Assembly: GCA_017442865.1 (NCBI GenBank)
Contig: JAFRXK010000062.1
Location: 1-60,195 of the forward strand
Length of the DNA: 60,195 bases
Direction of reading: 5' to 3'
Source: Lachnospiraceae bacterium
GTDB taxonomy: Bacteria; Bacillota; Clostridia; Lachnospirales; Lachnospiraceae
In this document: piece by piece, positions 9,985 through 19,416 of the stretch
Position numbering within the stretch: the first letter of the stretch is position 1
How the letters are laid out: the number at the start of each line of letters is the position of its first letter
The notes under the pieces: generated by a model
Seen by the model: only the letters and a program-made list of their open reading frames with translations
Databases searched by the model: none
Told to the model about the DNA's origin: nothing
Made by a program: the position numbers and the translations under genes

Positions 9985-10629
9985 ATGATAGCAATTAAAC
10001 CGGAAGTTGAAATTATAAGCATGAACAGCTATGAGGACATATTAAAGAAGATAGAGACAATCGGAAGAGTATGTTACAAGAGCGAGGATAAGATGACCGA
10101 GGGAAGCGCAGAAAGATTTATTGCGAATATTCTTAAAAGAGGTCATGAATCAGTAATAGAGCATGAAAGCGTTACTGTAAGATTTATATGTGACCGCGGC
10201 GTGACACATGAGATAGTCAGACATCGTGTTGCAAGCTACAGTCAGGAAAGCACAAGATACTGTAATTATTCACAGGACAAGTTCGGCAATGAAATCACTG
10301 TAATAGATATTGCGGGCGGATTTAAATATGATTTGAATAAAGAATCCGACAGAAAGAAGTATAAAATCTGGTACGAAGCTATGGAATCTGCAGAGCAGTT
10401 TTACTTTGCAATGCTTAAGGAGGGCGCTACGCCTCAGGAGGCAAGGTCGATTCTGCCAAATTCCCTTAAGACCGAAATTGTTATTACAATGAATTTAAGG
10501 GAGTGGAGACACTATATGAAGCTTCGTACAGACAAGGCTGCACATCCGCAGATCAGAGAAGTATCAAAGATACTGCTTGATATATTCAAAAAGGAGCTCC
10601 CGGTATTTTTCGCTGATATCGAGGGCTAG
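9985..10629 (+). CDS. thyX: Flavin-dependent thymidylate synthase ThyX
   Basis: 214 residues. It converts dUMP to dTMP using FAD, NADPH and methylene-tetrahydrofolate. The diagnostic ThyX motif RHRVASYSQES is present (about nt 10219), followed by STRYCNYS. The C-terminal LREWRHYMKLRTDKAAHPQIR segment with its catalytic and flavin-binding arginines is also intact. RBS AGGAGG 8 bases upstream, 12 bases after hflX. It is followed by folA and preceded by the dUTPase, so the stretch is rich in thymidylate and folate functions. Confidence 0.97.
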   Translation: MIAIKPEVEIISMNSYEDILKKIETIGRVCYKSEDKMTEGSAERFIANILKRGHESVIEHESVTVRFICDRGVTHEIVRHRVASYSQESTRYCNYSQDKFGNEITVIDIAGGFKYDLNKESDRKKYKIWYEAMESAEQFYFAMLKEGATPQEARSILPNSLKTEIVITMNLREWRHYMKLRTDKAAHPQIREVSKILLDIFKKELPVFFADIEG

Positions 10630-10653
10630 ATTATAAGTGGTTAGGTGATTGAT

Positions 10654-11181
10654 ATGACCAAAATGTCGATGATTGCTGCTGTTGACGCCGGCTGGGCAAT
10701 AGGATATAAAAATGATGTGCTGATAAGGATTCCTGAGGACAGAGTTTTTTTCAGAAAGCATACTGTCGGGAATATTATAATAGTCGGCAGAAGGACGCTG
10801 GAGAGCTTTCCGGGAGGACTGCCGTTAAAGGATAGAACCAATATTGTAATCACATCAAATAAGGATTATTATGTGCCGCAAGCTGTTGTTGTACATTCAA
10901 TTACTGAGGCGGCGATTAAGGCAATTCAGATATCAGAAGAGATGTCGGCAGATATATATGTTGCGGGCGGAGAGCAGATATACAGGCAGATGGAGCAGTA
11001 TTGCACAGACGCTTATATTACTTACATTTATCATAAATTTGAGCACAGCGATGCATTTTTCCCTGAACTGACAAGGCAAAGAGGCTGGGTGCTTAAGGAA
11101 TACAGCGATTTAAAGTGCTATGAAGATATTATTTATGAGTACAGACATTATGTAAAGGAGACCCGTTATGAGATATCCTGA
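10654..11181 (+). CDS. folA: Dihydrofolate reductase
   Basis: 175 residues from ATG 10654. The NADPH-dependent DHFR fold shows SMIAAVDAGWAIGYKNDVLIRIPED (catalytic acidic residue in the IPED element), VGRRTLESFPGGLPL and YVAGGEQIYRQM. ATG 10654 is chosen because AGGTGAT just upstream matches the anti-SD; a GTG at 10645 in the same frame would add three residues and cannot be excluded. The last 14 bases overlap the S66 peptidase gene. Having DHFR next to thyX is notable because ThyX does not oxidise tetrahydrofolate and many thyX organisms lack folA. Confidence 0.92.
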   Translation: MTKMSMIAAVDAGWAIGYKNDVLIRIPEDRVFFRKHTVGNIIIVGRRTLESFPGGLPLKDRTNIVITSNKDYYVPQAVVVHSITEAAIKAIQISEEMSADIYVAGGEQIYRQMEQYCTDAYITYIYHKFEHSDAFFPELTRQRGWVLKEYSDLKCYEDIIYEYRHYVKETRYEIS

Positions 11182-12190
11182 ATTTTTAAATAATAACGGA
11201 ACTATAGGCTTTGTTGCGCCGTCATACGGCTGCAGCACTGAGCCTTATAAAGAATGCTTTGAAAATGCACTTAGGAGATTTCAAGGCATGGGATATAATA
11301 CAGAGCTTGGACCGAATTGCTTTTTAGGCGAGGGCATCGGTATAAGCAACACACCTAAGGCATGCGGTGAGGAGCTTACAAAGTATTACTGTGCCGATAC
11401 AAATGATGTGCTTATATCATGCGGCGGCGGGGAGCTTATGTGCGAGACGCTTGATTATGTGGATTTTGAGAAGGTAAAGAACGCAAAACCGAAGTGGTAT
11501 ATGGGTTATTCGGACAATACGAATTTCACATTTCTTCTTACGACTATATGTGATACTGCATCAATATACGGACCGTGTGCGGCATCCTTTGGCATGGAGC
11601 CTCTTCACGAGTCATTAAAAGATGCGCTTGATACGCTTGAGGGTAAAAAGTCTGAATTCAGCGGTTATGACATGTGGGAGAAGGAGTCACTTGATGATGA
11701 AAAACCATTAAGTCCGTATAATCTTACAGAACAGACGAAGCTTGTTACAGTTCCTGAGGGTAAAGAGATAAAGATGAAGGGAAGACTTATCGGAGGCTGT
11801 ATTGACTGTCTTATAAATCTTCTCGGAACAAATTTTGACAAGGTTGAAGACTTTTGCGAAAGATATAAGCAGGACGGCATTATATGGTTTTTAGAGTCAT
11901 GTGATTTAAATCCTATGAGCATCAGACGTGCATTATGGCAGATGAAGCATGCCGGATGGTTTAAATATGTCAAGGGCTTTCTTATCGGCAGACCGCTCTG
12001 CTTTGGTCAGGAGATGCTTGGAATGGACCAGTACAAGGCGGTCACGGGTGCTTTGGAGGAGTTTGGAGTGCCGATAGTAATGGATATTGATTTAGGACAC
12101 CTTCCGCCAATGATTCCTTTTGTGTGCGGAAGCGTTGCAGATGTAAGAGTAAGCAATAATGATATAAATATTAAGCTTGATTTGCGTTGA
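11168..12190 (+). CDS. S66-family peptidase (LD-carboxypeptidase / MccF-like)
   Basis: 340 residues. The N-terminal half has GTIGFVAPSYG and the serine nucleophile in MGYSDNT (about nt 11502). Later come the Glu of the triad (WFLESCD, near nt 11893) and the C-terminal His in DLGHLPPMIPF. The S66 family includes LD-carboxypeptidases that trim tetrapeptide stems during murein recycling and MccF enzymes that cleave microcin C-type peptide-nucleotides. The SDNT context and length favour the MccF-like branch, but substrate is not resolved. Start ATG lies 6 bases after AAGGAG inside the end of folA. Confidence 0.85.
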   Translation: MRYPEFLNNNGTIGFVAPSYGCSTEPYKECFENALRRFQGMGYNTELGPNCFLGEGIGISNTPKACGEELTKYYCADTNDVLISCGGGELMCETLDYVDFEKVKNAKPKWYMGYSDNTNFTFLLTTICDTASIYGPCAASFGMEPLHESLKDALDTLEGKKSEFSGYDMWEKESLDDEKPLSPYNLTEQTKLVTVPEGKEIKMKGRLIGGCIDCLINLLGTNFDKVEDFCERYKQDGIIWFLESCDLNPMSIRRALWQMKHAGWFKYVKGFLIGRPLCFGQEMLGMDQYKAVTGALEEFGVPIVMDIDLGHLPPMIPFVCGSVADVRVSNNDINIKLDLR

Positions 12191-12253
12191 TTTTATCAGA
12201 TTATATACATTCATGTCATATAAGCTTTTATTATAACGAGCCTTGACGTATGG

Positions 12254-12260
12254 TGTCGAA
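12254..12260 (+). promoter_or_regulatory. Candidate 0A box (Spo0A binding site)
   Basis: TGTCGAA matches the conserved core of the Spo0A operator. It lies about 45 bases upstream of the -10 element assigned to spo0A, a position compatible with autoregulation. A 7-base match can occur by chance, but its place in the only non-coding stretch in front of spo0A raises its value. Confidence 0.5.
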
Positions 12261-12279
12261 ATATAGCGGATTGTTCTGA

Positions 12280-12308
12280 TTGCTTCAATTTTGTACCGAT
12301 ATTATAAT
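12280..12308 (+). promoter_or_regulatory. Sigma-A type promoter of spo0A
   Basis: TTGCTT, 17-base spacer, TATAAT. Transcription would start near 12315. The leader then carries an imperfect stem with arms CGTGTA (12333) and TACACG (12359) before the ribosome binding site. Confidence 0.55.
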
Positions 12309-12407
12309 CTATCTTGTAAATACTTTTGGGGTCGTGTATTAATAAATCTTCTTGTTATTACACGCTGCATCATTAGATAAAATATATAGTACAAATTGGA
12401 GGAAAAA

Positions 12408-13187
12408 ATGAAGAGTGTTGTAATTGCAGATGATAATCATCGAATTGTCGAGCTGTTAAGCCAGCTTTTAAAAAAGCATGGAGGATTTAATGTCGTTGCA
12501 ACGGCACAGGATGGCGAAGAGGCCGTGGAGAATGTAAGGCTGTTTAAGCCGGATATTCTGCTTCTTGATATTGTTATGCCAAAGCTTGACGGAATTGGCG
12601 TGATGGACAGGATAAACAGGGACAATACCTTGAAAAAGAAGCCTGCCGTCGTCGTTATAACAGCCATGGGTCAGGAATGGGTCAATCAGACGGTATTTAA
12701 GATGGGAGCGGCATATTATATTGCCAAGCCGTTTGATACGGAGAGTGTTGCCGGGCAGATAGAAAGAGTTGCATTTCAGGATATTTTAAATGACAGAAAG
12801 AAGATTGTCGTAAACAGAAATGATTATATGCTTAGCACTCTTCAGTCGGAGGTTACAAAGCTTTTACATGATATAGGAGTTCCGGCACATATTAAAGGCT
12901 ATGGCTATTTAAGGGATGCTGTAATACTTGCGGTGAACAATGAAAGTATGGTAGACAGTATAACAAAAACGTTGTATCCTGCGATAGCCAAGATGAATGA
13001 ATCTACGGCAAGCAGGGTCGAAAGGTCTATCAGACATGCTATTGAGGTGGCGTGGAACAGGGGTAATATGGATATTATTGACGAGATGTTCGGCTACACA
13101 ATAAACAGCGGCAAGGGCAAACCGACCAATTCTGAGTTTATTGCCCTCGTTTCGGACAAAATCAGGATAGAATATAAAATTGCATAA
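12408..13187 (+). CDS. spo0A: Sporulation master regulator Spo0A
   Basis: 259 residues. Response regulator that commits cells to sporulation and stationary-phase programmes. The receiver domain has the acidic pair D8/D9, phospho-acceptor D54 (LLLDIVMPKLDG), T85 and K107 (AKPFD). The C-terminal sigma-like DNA-binding domain is strongly Spo0A-like: VTKLLHDIGVPAHIKGYGYL, YPAIAKMN, ASRVERSIRHAIEVAW and KGKPTNSEFIA. ATG 12408 is chosen because GGAGG lies at 12398-12402; a TTG at 12396 would sit on that site. The gene usually follows spoIVB, but here its neighbour is an S66 peptidase. Confidence 0.97.
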   Translation: MKSVVIADDNHRIVELLSQLLKKHGGFNVVATAQDGEEAVENVRLFKPDILLLDIVMPKLDGIGVMDRINRDNTLKKKPAVVVITAMGQEWVNQTVFKMGAAYYIAKPFDTESVAGQIERVAFQDILNDRKKIVVNRNDYMLSTLQSEVTKLLHDIGVPAHIKGYGYLRDAVILAVNNESMVDSITKTLYPAIAKMNESTASRVERSIRHAIEVAWNRGNMDIIDEMFGYTINSGKGKPTNSEFIALVSDKIRIEYKIA

Positions 13188-13270
13188 AATAATTAAACGA
13201 TTTTACTTTTATTTTCGTAAGATATTTAGTATACTTAAAGATAGGTAATATAAAATACGGAGGTGTATTT

Positions 13271-14710
13271 ATGAAGAAGATTTTATTTGCGGCATCAGAA
13301 TGCGTTCCTTTTGTAAAAACCGGAGGACTGGCAGACGTAGTAGGTTCTTTACCGAAGTATTTCAATAAAGAAGAGTTTGATGTCAGAGTTATTTTACCTA
13401 AATACATGATGATAAAGCAGGAATATACTTCTAAGATGGAATATCTTACGAATTTCTATATGGATTATCTTGGCGATCATAAGTATGTAGGCTTATTCAG
13501 AATGGTTCATGACGGAGTTACCTTTTATTTTATTGATAATGAGTATTATTTTTCAGGAAGCCATCCATATACGGATGCATTCTTTGACTTAGAGAAGTTT
13601 GCTTTCTTTTCAAAGGCCGTTTTATCATCACTTCCTATACTGGATTTCAGACCGGACATAATTCACTGTCATGACTGGCAGACCGGACTTATTCCTGTGC
13701 ATTTAAAGGCAGGCTTTGGTTACAACCCGTTCTTCCAGGGCATACGCTCTATTATGACAATACATAACCTGAAGTTCCAGGGTGTATGGAGCGTGGAAGA
13801 GATACAGAGACTTTCAGAGCTTCCTGATTATTTCTTCTCATCAGATAAGCTTGAGGCATACAAGGACGGCAATATGCTTAAGGGCGGTATAGTATACGCC
13901 GATAAGGTTACTACCGTAAGCAATACATACGCAAACGAAATTAAGACGCCGTTTTACGGAGAAGGTCTTGACGGCCTTATGAGAGCAAGAAGCAATGACC
14001 TCTGGGGTATTGTAAATGGTATTGATTATGAGAGCTTTGACCCTGCAAATGATGACCTCATTTACCAGAAGTATGATGCACGTACATTCAGGAAAGAGAA
14101 GGTTAAGAACAAGACTGCATTACAGAAGGACTTAGGTCTTGAGGTTGACCCTAAGAGAATGATGATTGGTATTGTATCAAGACTTACAGACCAGAAGGGC
14201 TTTGACCTTATTCAGTGCGTATTGGACCAGATTTGCAGCGACAGCGTGCAGCTTGTTGTTCTCGGAACAGGTGATGCAAAGTATGAGAATATGTTTAGAC
14301 ATTATGACTGGAAGTATCAGAACAGTGTATCTGCTCATATATATTATTCAGAGGCAATGTCACATAAGATTTACGCAGCCTGCGATGCATTCCTTATGCC
14401 GAGCCTTTTTGAGCCGTGCGGCTTGAGCCAGCTTATGAGCTTAAGATACGGCACACTTCCGATTGTAAGAGAGACCGGTGGTCTTAAAGATACGGTTGAG
14501 CCTTACAATGAATACGAGGGCACAGGCACAGGCTTTTCATTTGCAAATTACAATGCGCATGAGATGCTTGGATGCATCCGCTATGCTGAGCATATTTATT
14601 ATGATAAGAAGCGTGAGTGGAACAAGCTCGTAGATAGGGCGATGGCGAAGGATTTCTCATGGAACAGCTCGGCAAGACAGTATGAGAATCTGTACAGAAG
14701 CCTGCTTTAA
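13271..14710 (+). CDS. glgA: Glycogen synthase (ADP-glucose type)
   Basis: 479 residues, the usual GlgA length. GT5 glucosyltransferase that elongates alpha-1,4-glucan from ADP-glucose. It starts MKKILFAASECVPFVKTGGLADV with the ADP-glucose-binding KTGGL motif. DWQTGLIP, TVSNTYANEI, GIVNGIDYESFDP and the C-terminal domain PSLFEPCGLSQL follow, the last with the catalytic Glu. RBS GGAGGT directly upstream. Other glg genes are not in the window. The following GH31 glucosidase is separated by a terminator. Confidence 0.96.
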   Translation: MKKILFAASECVPFVKTGGLADVVGSLPKYFNKEEFDVRVILPKYMMIKQEYTSKMEYLTNFYMDYLGDHKYVGLFRMVHDGVTFYFIDNEYYFSGSHPYTDAFFDLEKFAFFSKAVLSSLPILDFRPDIIHCHDWQTGLIPVHLKAGFGYNPFFQGIRSIMTIHNLKFQGVWSVEEIQRLSELPDYFFSSDKLEAYKDGNMLKGGIVYADKVTTVSNTYANEIKTPFYGEGLDGLMRARSNDLWGIVNGIDYESFDPANDDLIYQKYDARTFRKEKVKNKTALQKDLGLEVDPKRMMIGIVSRLTDQKGFDLIQCVLDQICSDSVQLVVLGTGDAKYENMFRHYDWKYQNSVSAHIYYSEAMSHKIYAACDAFLMPSLFEPCGLSQLMSLRYGTLPIVRETGGLKDTVEPYNEYEGTGTGFSFANYNAHEMLGCIRYAEHIYYDKKREWNKLVDRAMAKDFSWNSSARQYENLYRSLL

Positions 14711-14793
14711 AACTATTGCTTCTCATTTAAATGACATAGCAGGAAGGTCTTAGCAGGTTAAAAAAGCAGCATTATAAATAAGTTTTATAAAAC

Positions 14794-14839
14794 AAGGTGC
14801 AGAATATTTTGGTTTAGAATGTTTTGCACCTTTATTTTA
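14794..14839 (+). terminator. Terminator between glgA and GH31 gene
   Basis: Arms AAGGTGCA (14794) and TGCACCTT (14825) with a 23-base loop, followed by TTATTTT. A TTG at 14824 lies inside it, which rules that codon out as a start of the next gene. Confidence 0.65.
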
Positions 14840-14868
14840 GCATGAGCTTTAATAGCTTAGGAGGTAAC

Positions 14869-16914
14869 ATGGTTAGAAAATATATTTTTGGAGAGCCTGT
14901 TGAAACAGGAGCAGCAGTTAATGATTGCATGACAGCACGTGAGCTGCCTTCATATCTGCAAACCGGTATCGCAGATGACAAAATAACATTAACTTATCAG
15001 TTTGAGGATGATGAGGCTGTTTACGGACTTGGGGAGCAGGTAAGGGGCATTAATAAGAGAGGCTTTTCCTATATAAGTAATGCAACGGATGACCCTGTGC
15101 ATACAGAGAATAAGCATTCATTGTACTGTGCGCACAATTTTATAATTCTTGCCGGTAAAAACACCGGTCTGTTTGTGGATTATCCGGGTGTTGTTAAATT
15201 CGATGCGGGCGAAACAAAAAGCACACAGCTTGTTATTACGGCGGGAAAGGACTGCGTGATTTATCTTATAGAGGCGGACAGCCTTAAAGCGGTTGTAAAG
15301 CAGTTTCGCGAGCTTGTCGGACAAAGCTATATCCCTCCAAAGTGGGCGTTCGGCTATCAGCAGTCACGCTGGAGCTATGAGAATGAAGACGCTGTAAGAA
15401 ATGTTATCAGAAGACACCACGGCAACAATATTCCTCTTGAGGCGGTTTATCTTGATATTGACTATATGGAGGGCTTTAAGAACTTTACGGTCAATAAGGA
15501 CAGCTTCCCTGATTTGAAGGAATTTACGGATGAATTAAAGAAGGAGGGCGTTCATCTTGTGCCGATTATTGATGCCGGAGTAAAGGTTGAGGATGGTTAT
15601 GAGACATACGAAGAGGGCGTTGCCGGCAATTATTTCTGCAAGGATGAAGACGGAGATGATTTTGTTGGCGCGGCGTGGCCAGGCAAGGTTATGTTCCCTG
15701 ATTTCATAAATGCTGATGCAAGAGAGTGGTTCGGCGGCAAATACAGATGGCTTATAAACCAGGGCATCGACGGCTTCTGGAACGATATGAATGAGCCGGC
15801 CATTTTTTATTCCGCAAAGAATTTAAAAAATACATTTGATAAGGTTTCTGAAATGAAGAATATGAACCTTGATATAGGCGCATTTTTCTATTTAAGGGAC
15901 ACAGTAAATGCATTGTCAAACAATCCTGACGATTACAAGAGCTTTTATCACACGATTAACGGCAAAAGGGTAAGACATGATCTTGTGCATAACCTTTACG
16001 GTTATAATATGACGAGAGCGGCTTCGGAGGCATTTGATAAAATTGTGCCTGAGCAAAGAATCCTGCTGTTTTCACGCTCTTCATATATCGGTATGCACCG
16101 TTATGGCGGTATCTGGACAGGTGATAATAATTCATGGTGGAGCCATTTGCTTTTAAGCATACAGCAGATGCCTTCGCTTAATATGTGCGGAATGCTTTAT
16201 TCAGGCTCGGATATTGGCGGCTTCGGATGTGATGCCACTGAAGATTTGCTTATGAGATGGCTTGAATTCGGCATATTTACGCCGCTTATGCGAAATCATG
16301 CGGCAATAGGCACAAGACAGCAGGAGGTCTATCAGTTTGACAGACTGGATGATTTTAAAAATATAATCCGTACAAGATATTCACTTATTCCGTACATTTA
16401 CAGCGAGTTTATGAAGTCTGTGCTGGACAATGAAATGTATTTCAGACCGCTTGCCTTTGATTATCCTGACGACAAATTTGCAGTACGTACAGAGGACCAG
16501 CTCATGGTTGGCGACAGCATAATGATTGCGCCCGTATATACGCAAAACGGTGCAGGAAGATATGTATATCTGCCTGAGGATATGCTTATGGTTCATATTA
16601 CATCACCTTGCGAAAGAAAATTCACATTGATGAAAAAAGGTCATCATTACATAGAAATAGCACTAAATGAGCTTGTTATATTTATAAAGAAAAATCATGT
16701 GCTTCCGATGGCGGTGCTTGATGATGACGTAAAGACGACAAGGGATATAGAGGGTGCTGCATATGAGTGGCTCGGATATGTCGATGACACCGCAGAATAT
16801 GTATTATATGATGATGACGGAATCTCAAAGGAGTATACGCCAAAGGAGCAGTGGAAGAAATACACTTTTGCAAAAGAAGACTTTAGAGAAGGATACATAT
16901 ATAAAGAAAAATAA
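14869..16914 (+). CDS. Glycoside hydrolase family 31 (alpha-glucosidase)
   Basis: 681 residues from ATG 14869, set by AGGAGG at 14859. Retaining alpha-glycosidase, no signal peptide, so cytoplasmic. After an N-terminal beta-sandwich (YGLGEQVRGINKRG) comes the (beta/alpha)8 barrel. It has the nucleophile Asp in GFWNDMNEPA (Asp codon 15784) and the acid/base Asp in WTGDNNSWW (about nt 16120), with SRSSYIGMHRYGG between them and MRNHAAIGTRQQE after. The C-terminal beta domains include DDDGISKEY. Probable action on maltose, isomaltose or glycogen-derived oligosaccharides, in keeping with glgA upstream; exact specificity not readable. Confidence 0.93.
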   Translation: MVRKYIFGEPVETGAAVNDCMTARELPSYLQTGIADDKITLTYQFEDDEAVYGLGEQVRGINKRGFSYISNATDDPVHTENKHSLYCAHNFIILAGKNTGLFVDYPGVVKFDAGETKSTQLVITAGKDCVIYLIEADSLKAVVKQFRELVGQSYIPPKWAFGYQQSRWSYENEDAVRNVIRRHHGNNIPLEAVYLDIDYMEGFKNFTVNKDSFPDLKEFTDELKKEGVHLVPIIDAGVKVEDGYETYEEGVAGNYFCKDEDGDDFVGAAWPGKVMFPDFINADAREWFGGKYRWLINQGIDGFWNDMNEPAIFYSAKNLKNTFDKVSEMKNMNLDIGAFFYLRDTVNALSNNPDDYKSFYHTINGKRVRHDLVHNLYGYNMTRAASEAFDKIVPEQRILLFSRSSYIGMHRYGGIWTGDNNSWWSHLLLSIQQMPSLNMCGMLYSGSDIGGFGCDATEDLLMRWLEFGIFTPLMRNHAAIGTRQQEVYQFDRLDDFKNIIRTRYSLIPYIYSEFMKSVLDNEMYFRPLAFDYPDDKFAVRTEDQLMVGDSIMIAPVYTQNGAGRYVYLPEDMLMVHITSPCERKFTLMKKGHHYIEIALNELVIFIKKNHVLPMAVLDDDVKTTRDIEGAAYEWLGYVDDTAEYVLYDDDGISKEYTPKEQWKKYTFAKEDFREGYIYKEK

Positions 16915-17001
16915 AGCTTTATTATAATCCGGCAGGTGTTTAAAAACATGAACAGGTGTTGATTTTTTATTAAAAATATTTTGCTTGTCAAGAAAAAATA
17001 C

Positions 17002-17030
17002 TTGACAGACCAATAGCCTTAGTGTATATT
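17002..17030 (+). promoter_or_regulatory. Promoter of the ylxM-ffh operon
   Basis: Consensus TTGACA, 17-base spacer, TATATT. The -35 is also the right arm of an inverted repeat TGTCAAG (16986) / CTTGACA (17001), so a protein or hairpin could affect it. Confidence 0.75.
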
Positions 17031-17047
17031 ATCCTAGGTGAGCAAAA

Positions 17048-17389
17048 ATGGAGAAGATAGTAGAGCAGACTTTATTATATGATTTTTACGGTGAACTGCT
17101 TACAAGTCACCAGCAGCAGGTATATGAGGATGTTGTGCTTAACGATTATTCGCTGAGCGAGGTGGCTGAGGAGATGGGCATATCCAGACAGGGAGTTTTT
17201 GATCTCATAAAAAGATGCAATAAGCTCTTAAGTGATTATGAGGATAAGCTTCATTTAGTAAAAAAGTTTCTTGACACAAAGGAAAAGGCGGCGAAGATAC
17301 GCATGCTTACTCATGAATACATACAGTCAGGAAACATGAAGCTCATATATGAGATAGAAGAGATATCAAGCGAGATAGAAGATTTATAA
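17048..17389 (+). CDS. ylxM: YlxM family sigma-like HTH protein
   Basis: 113 residues. Small protein with a sigma-70 region 4-like helix-turn-helix ([20 protein letters not shown] then [16 protein letters not shown]). In Firmicutes it is almost always encoded directly in front of ffh and has been linked to SRP GTPase regulation. Here it ends 24 bases before ffh and is the first gene of the operon. The C-terminal half is a helical charged segment. Confidence 0.9.
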   Translation: MEKIVEQTLLYDFYGELLTSHQQQVYEDVVLNDYSLSEVAEEMGISRQGVFDLIKRCNKLLSDYEDKLHLVKKFLDTKEKAAKIRMLTHEYIQSGNMKLIYEIEEISSEIEDL

Positions 17390-17413
17390 CCGGCTAGGTT
17401 ACGGAGGTTTTGA

Positions 17414-18757
17414 ATGGCTTTTGAGAGCTTATCAGATAAGCTGCAGAATGTATTTAAAAATTTAAGAGGTAAGGGCAGACTTTCTGAGGCAGATGTCAAG
17501 GCTTCTTTAAAGGAAGTCAAGATGGCACTCCTTGAAGCGGATGTAAGCTTTAAGGTAGTTAAGCAGTTTATTAAATCTGTTGAGGAAAGGGCTGTAGGAC
17601 AGGATGTGCTTAACAGTCTTACGCCGGGACAGATGGTTATAAAGATTGTTAATGAAGAGATGGTTAAGCTTATGGGTTCGGAGACAACCGAGATTAAGCT
17701 TAATCCGGGAATTGCTATCACATGCATTATGATGGTAGGTCTTCAGGGTGCAGGTAAGACGACAACGACTGCAAAGATTGCCGGAAAGTTAAAGGCAAAG
17801 GGCAAGAAGCCGCTGCTGGTTGCCTGTGACGTTTATCGTCCTGCGGCTATACAGCAGCTCGAGATTAACGGAGAGCGTCAGGGCGTGCCGGTGTTCAGCA
17901 TGGGTGACAAGCACAAGCCTGCCAACATTGCAAAGGCTGCCATAGAGCATGCTTCAAAAAATGGTTACAATGTAGTTATATTAGATACAGCAGGCCGTCT
18001 TCATATTGATGAGGATATGATGGCAGAGCTTGTTGATATAAAAGAGCAGGTGAAGGTTGACAACACCTTGCTCGTTGTAGATGCCATGACAGGTCAGGAT
18101 GCTGTGAATGTTGCAAGCATGTTTGACGAGAAGATTGGCATTGACGGAGTTGTACTTACAAAGCTTGATGGTGATACCAGAGGCGGTGCGGCACTTTCAG
18201 TCCGTGCGGTAACAGGCAAGCCGATACTTTATGTAGGTATGGGCGAAAAGCTTTCTGACCTGGAGCAGTTCTATCCGGACAGAATGGCTTCAAGAATTCT
18301 TGGCATGGGAGATGTGCTTTCGCTTATTGAGAAGGCGCAGGAGCAGTATGATATCGATGAAGCCAAGAAGCTTGAGAAGAAGGTTAAGAAGGGTGAATTT
18401 GATTTCAACGATTTCCTTGATCAGATGGAGCAGATGAACAAGATGGGCGGTATTCAGAGCCTTCTCGGTATGCTGCCGGGCATAGGAAGCCAGCTTAGGG
18501 ATGTTGAGATTGATGAGAAGGCACTCGGAAGAACCAAGGCAATTATTCTTTCCATGACACAGAAGGAGCGCACAAAGCCCGATATAATCAACCCTTCAAG
18601 GAAGAGAAGGATTGCGATGGGCGCAGGTGTTCAGGTTCAGGATGTAAACAAGCTGTTAAAGCAGTTTGAGCAGAGCCGCAAGATGATGAAGCAGATGTCA
18701 GGCATGATGGGCGGCAAGGGAAGAAGGAGAAATCCGTTTGGAGGCTTTCCGTTTTAA
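17414..18757 (+). CDS. ffh: Signal recognition particle protein Ffh (SRP54)
   Basis: 447 residues. GTPase subunit of SRP that binds signal sequences and 4.5S/scRNA. The N domain start AFESLSDKLQNVFKNL, G1 GLQGAGKTTTTAKIA (about nt 17740), DVYRPAAIQQL, DTAGRLHIDEDM, TKLDGDTRGG and GMGEKLSDLEQF form the NG domain. The methionine-rich M domain follows, with RRIAMGAGVQVQDVNKLLKQF and a short glycine/arginine C-terminal tail. It works with FtsY (2.6 kb). Confidence 0.98.
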   Translation: MAFESLSDKLQNVFKNLRGKGRLSEADVKASLKEVKMALLEADVSFKVVKQFIKSVEERAVGQDVLNSLTPGQMVIKIVNEEMVKLMGSETTEIKLNPGIAITCIMMVGLQGAGKTTTTAKIAGKLKAKGKKPLLVACDVYRPAAIQQLEINGERQGVPVFSMGDKHKPANIAKAAIEHASKNGYNVVILDTAGRLHIDEDMMAELVDIKEQVKVDNTLLVVDAMTGQDAVNVASMFDEKIGIDGVVLTKLDGDTRGGAALSVRAVTGKPILYVGMGEKLSDLEQFYPDRMASRILGMGDVLSLIEKAQEQYDIDEAKKLEKKVKKGEFDFNDFLDQMEQMNKMGGIQSLLGMLPGIGSQLRDVEIDEKALGRTKAIILSMTQKERTKPDIINPSRKRRIAMGAGVQVQDVNKLLKQFEQSRKMMKQMSGMMGGKGRRRNPFGGFPF

Positions 18758-18779
18758 ACCTGCCAAAGTGCATTAAGCG

Positions 18780-18811
18780 TGCTGCTTATTGCAGCATACA
18801 CATTTATTTTT
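18780..18811 (+). terminator. Weak hairpin after ffh
   Basis: TGCTGC, TTATT loop, GCAGCA, followed after four bases by a T-rich stretch. A partial terminator or attenuator between ffh and rpsP rather than a strong stop. Confidence 0.4.
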
Positions 18812-18888
18812 GTATAGTATGATAAATTACTATAGATTATGCCGTGCAGGGCAGATAAACTGCATATAATTTTCAGGAGGTGGAGAAC

Positions 18889-19134
18889 ATGGCAGTAAAG
18901 ATCAGACTTAAGAGAATGGGAAAGAAGAAGAATCCTTTCTATAGAGTTGTAGTTGCAGATTCCAGATCACCAAGAGATGGTAGATTAATTGAGGAAATCG
19001 GTTACTATGATCCAACAAAGGATCCAAGCGTTATCAAGATTGACGAAGAGAAGGCAAAGAAGTGGTTATCAACAGGCGCACAGCCAACAGATACAGTTGC
19101 TAAGATTTTAAAGATTGCCGGTATTGAAAAATAA
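18889..19134 (+). CDS. rpsP: 30S ribosomal protein S16
   Basis: 81 residues from ATG 18889 ([20 protein letters not shown]). RBS AGGAGG at 18875-18880; an in-frame GTG at 18880 overlaps that site and is rejected. S16 is an early-assembly protein binding 16S r[12 protein letters not shown] and IEEIGYYDP are typical. First gene of the rpsP-khpA-rimM-trmD-rplS block. Confidence 0.98.
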   Translation: MAVKIRLKRMGKKKNPFYRVVVADSRSPRDGRLIEEIGYYDPTKDPSVIKIDEEKAKKWLSTGAQPTDTVAKILKIAGIEK

Positions 19135-19186
19135 TATCAGCAGGGCTTTTATCTACTTCCGCTAAAAGCGGGACTGGAGGGACAAG

Positions 19187-19414
19187 ATGAAGAAATTAGT
19201 TGAAGTAATCGCTAAGGCTCTTGTAGATAATCCGAATGAAGTTGTAGTTACAGAGAAGCTTGAGGGAGATGAAATTCTTCTTGAGCTTCATGTTGCTGCT
19301 GCAGATATGGGTAAGGTCATTGGAAAGCAGGGCAGAATTGCCAAGGCAATTCGCAGCGTTGTAAAGGCTGCTGCTTCTAAAGATGATAAGAAAGTAGTAT
19401 TAGAGATTCAGTAA
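19187..19414 (+). CDS. khpA: KH-domain RNA-binding protein KhpA
   Basis: 75 residues, single KH domain with the GxxG loop in [19 protein letters not shown]. KhpA binds RNA, commonly together with KhpB/Jag, and affects cell envelope growth in other Firmicutes. Conserved position between rpsP and rimM. A strong terminator-like hairpin begins immediately after its stop. Confidence 0.95.
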   Translation: MKKLVEVIAKALVDNPNEVVVTEKLEGDEILLELHVAAADMGKVIGKQGRIAKAIRSVVKAAASKDDKKVVLEIQ

Positions 19415-19416
19415 TG

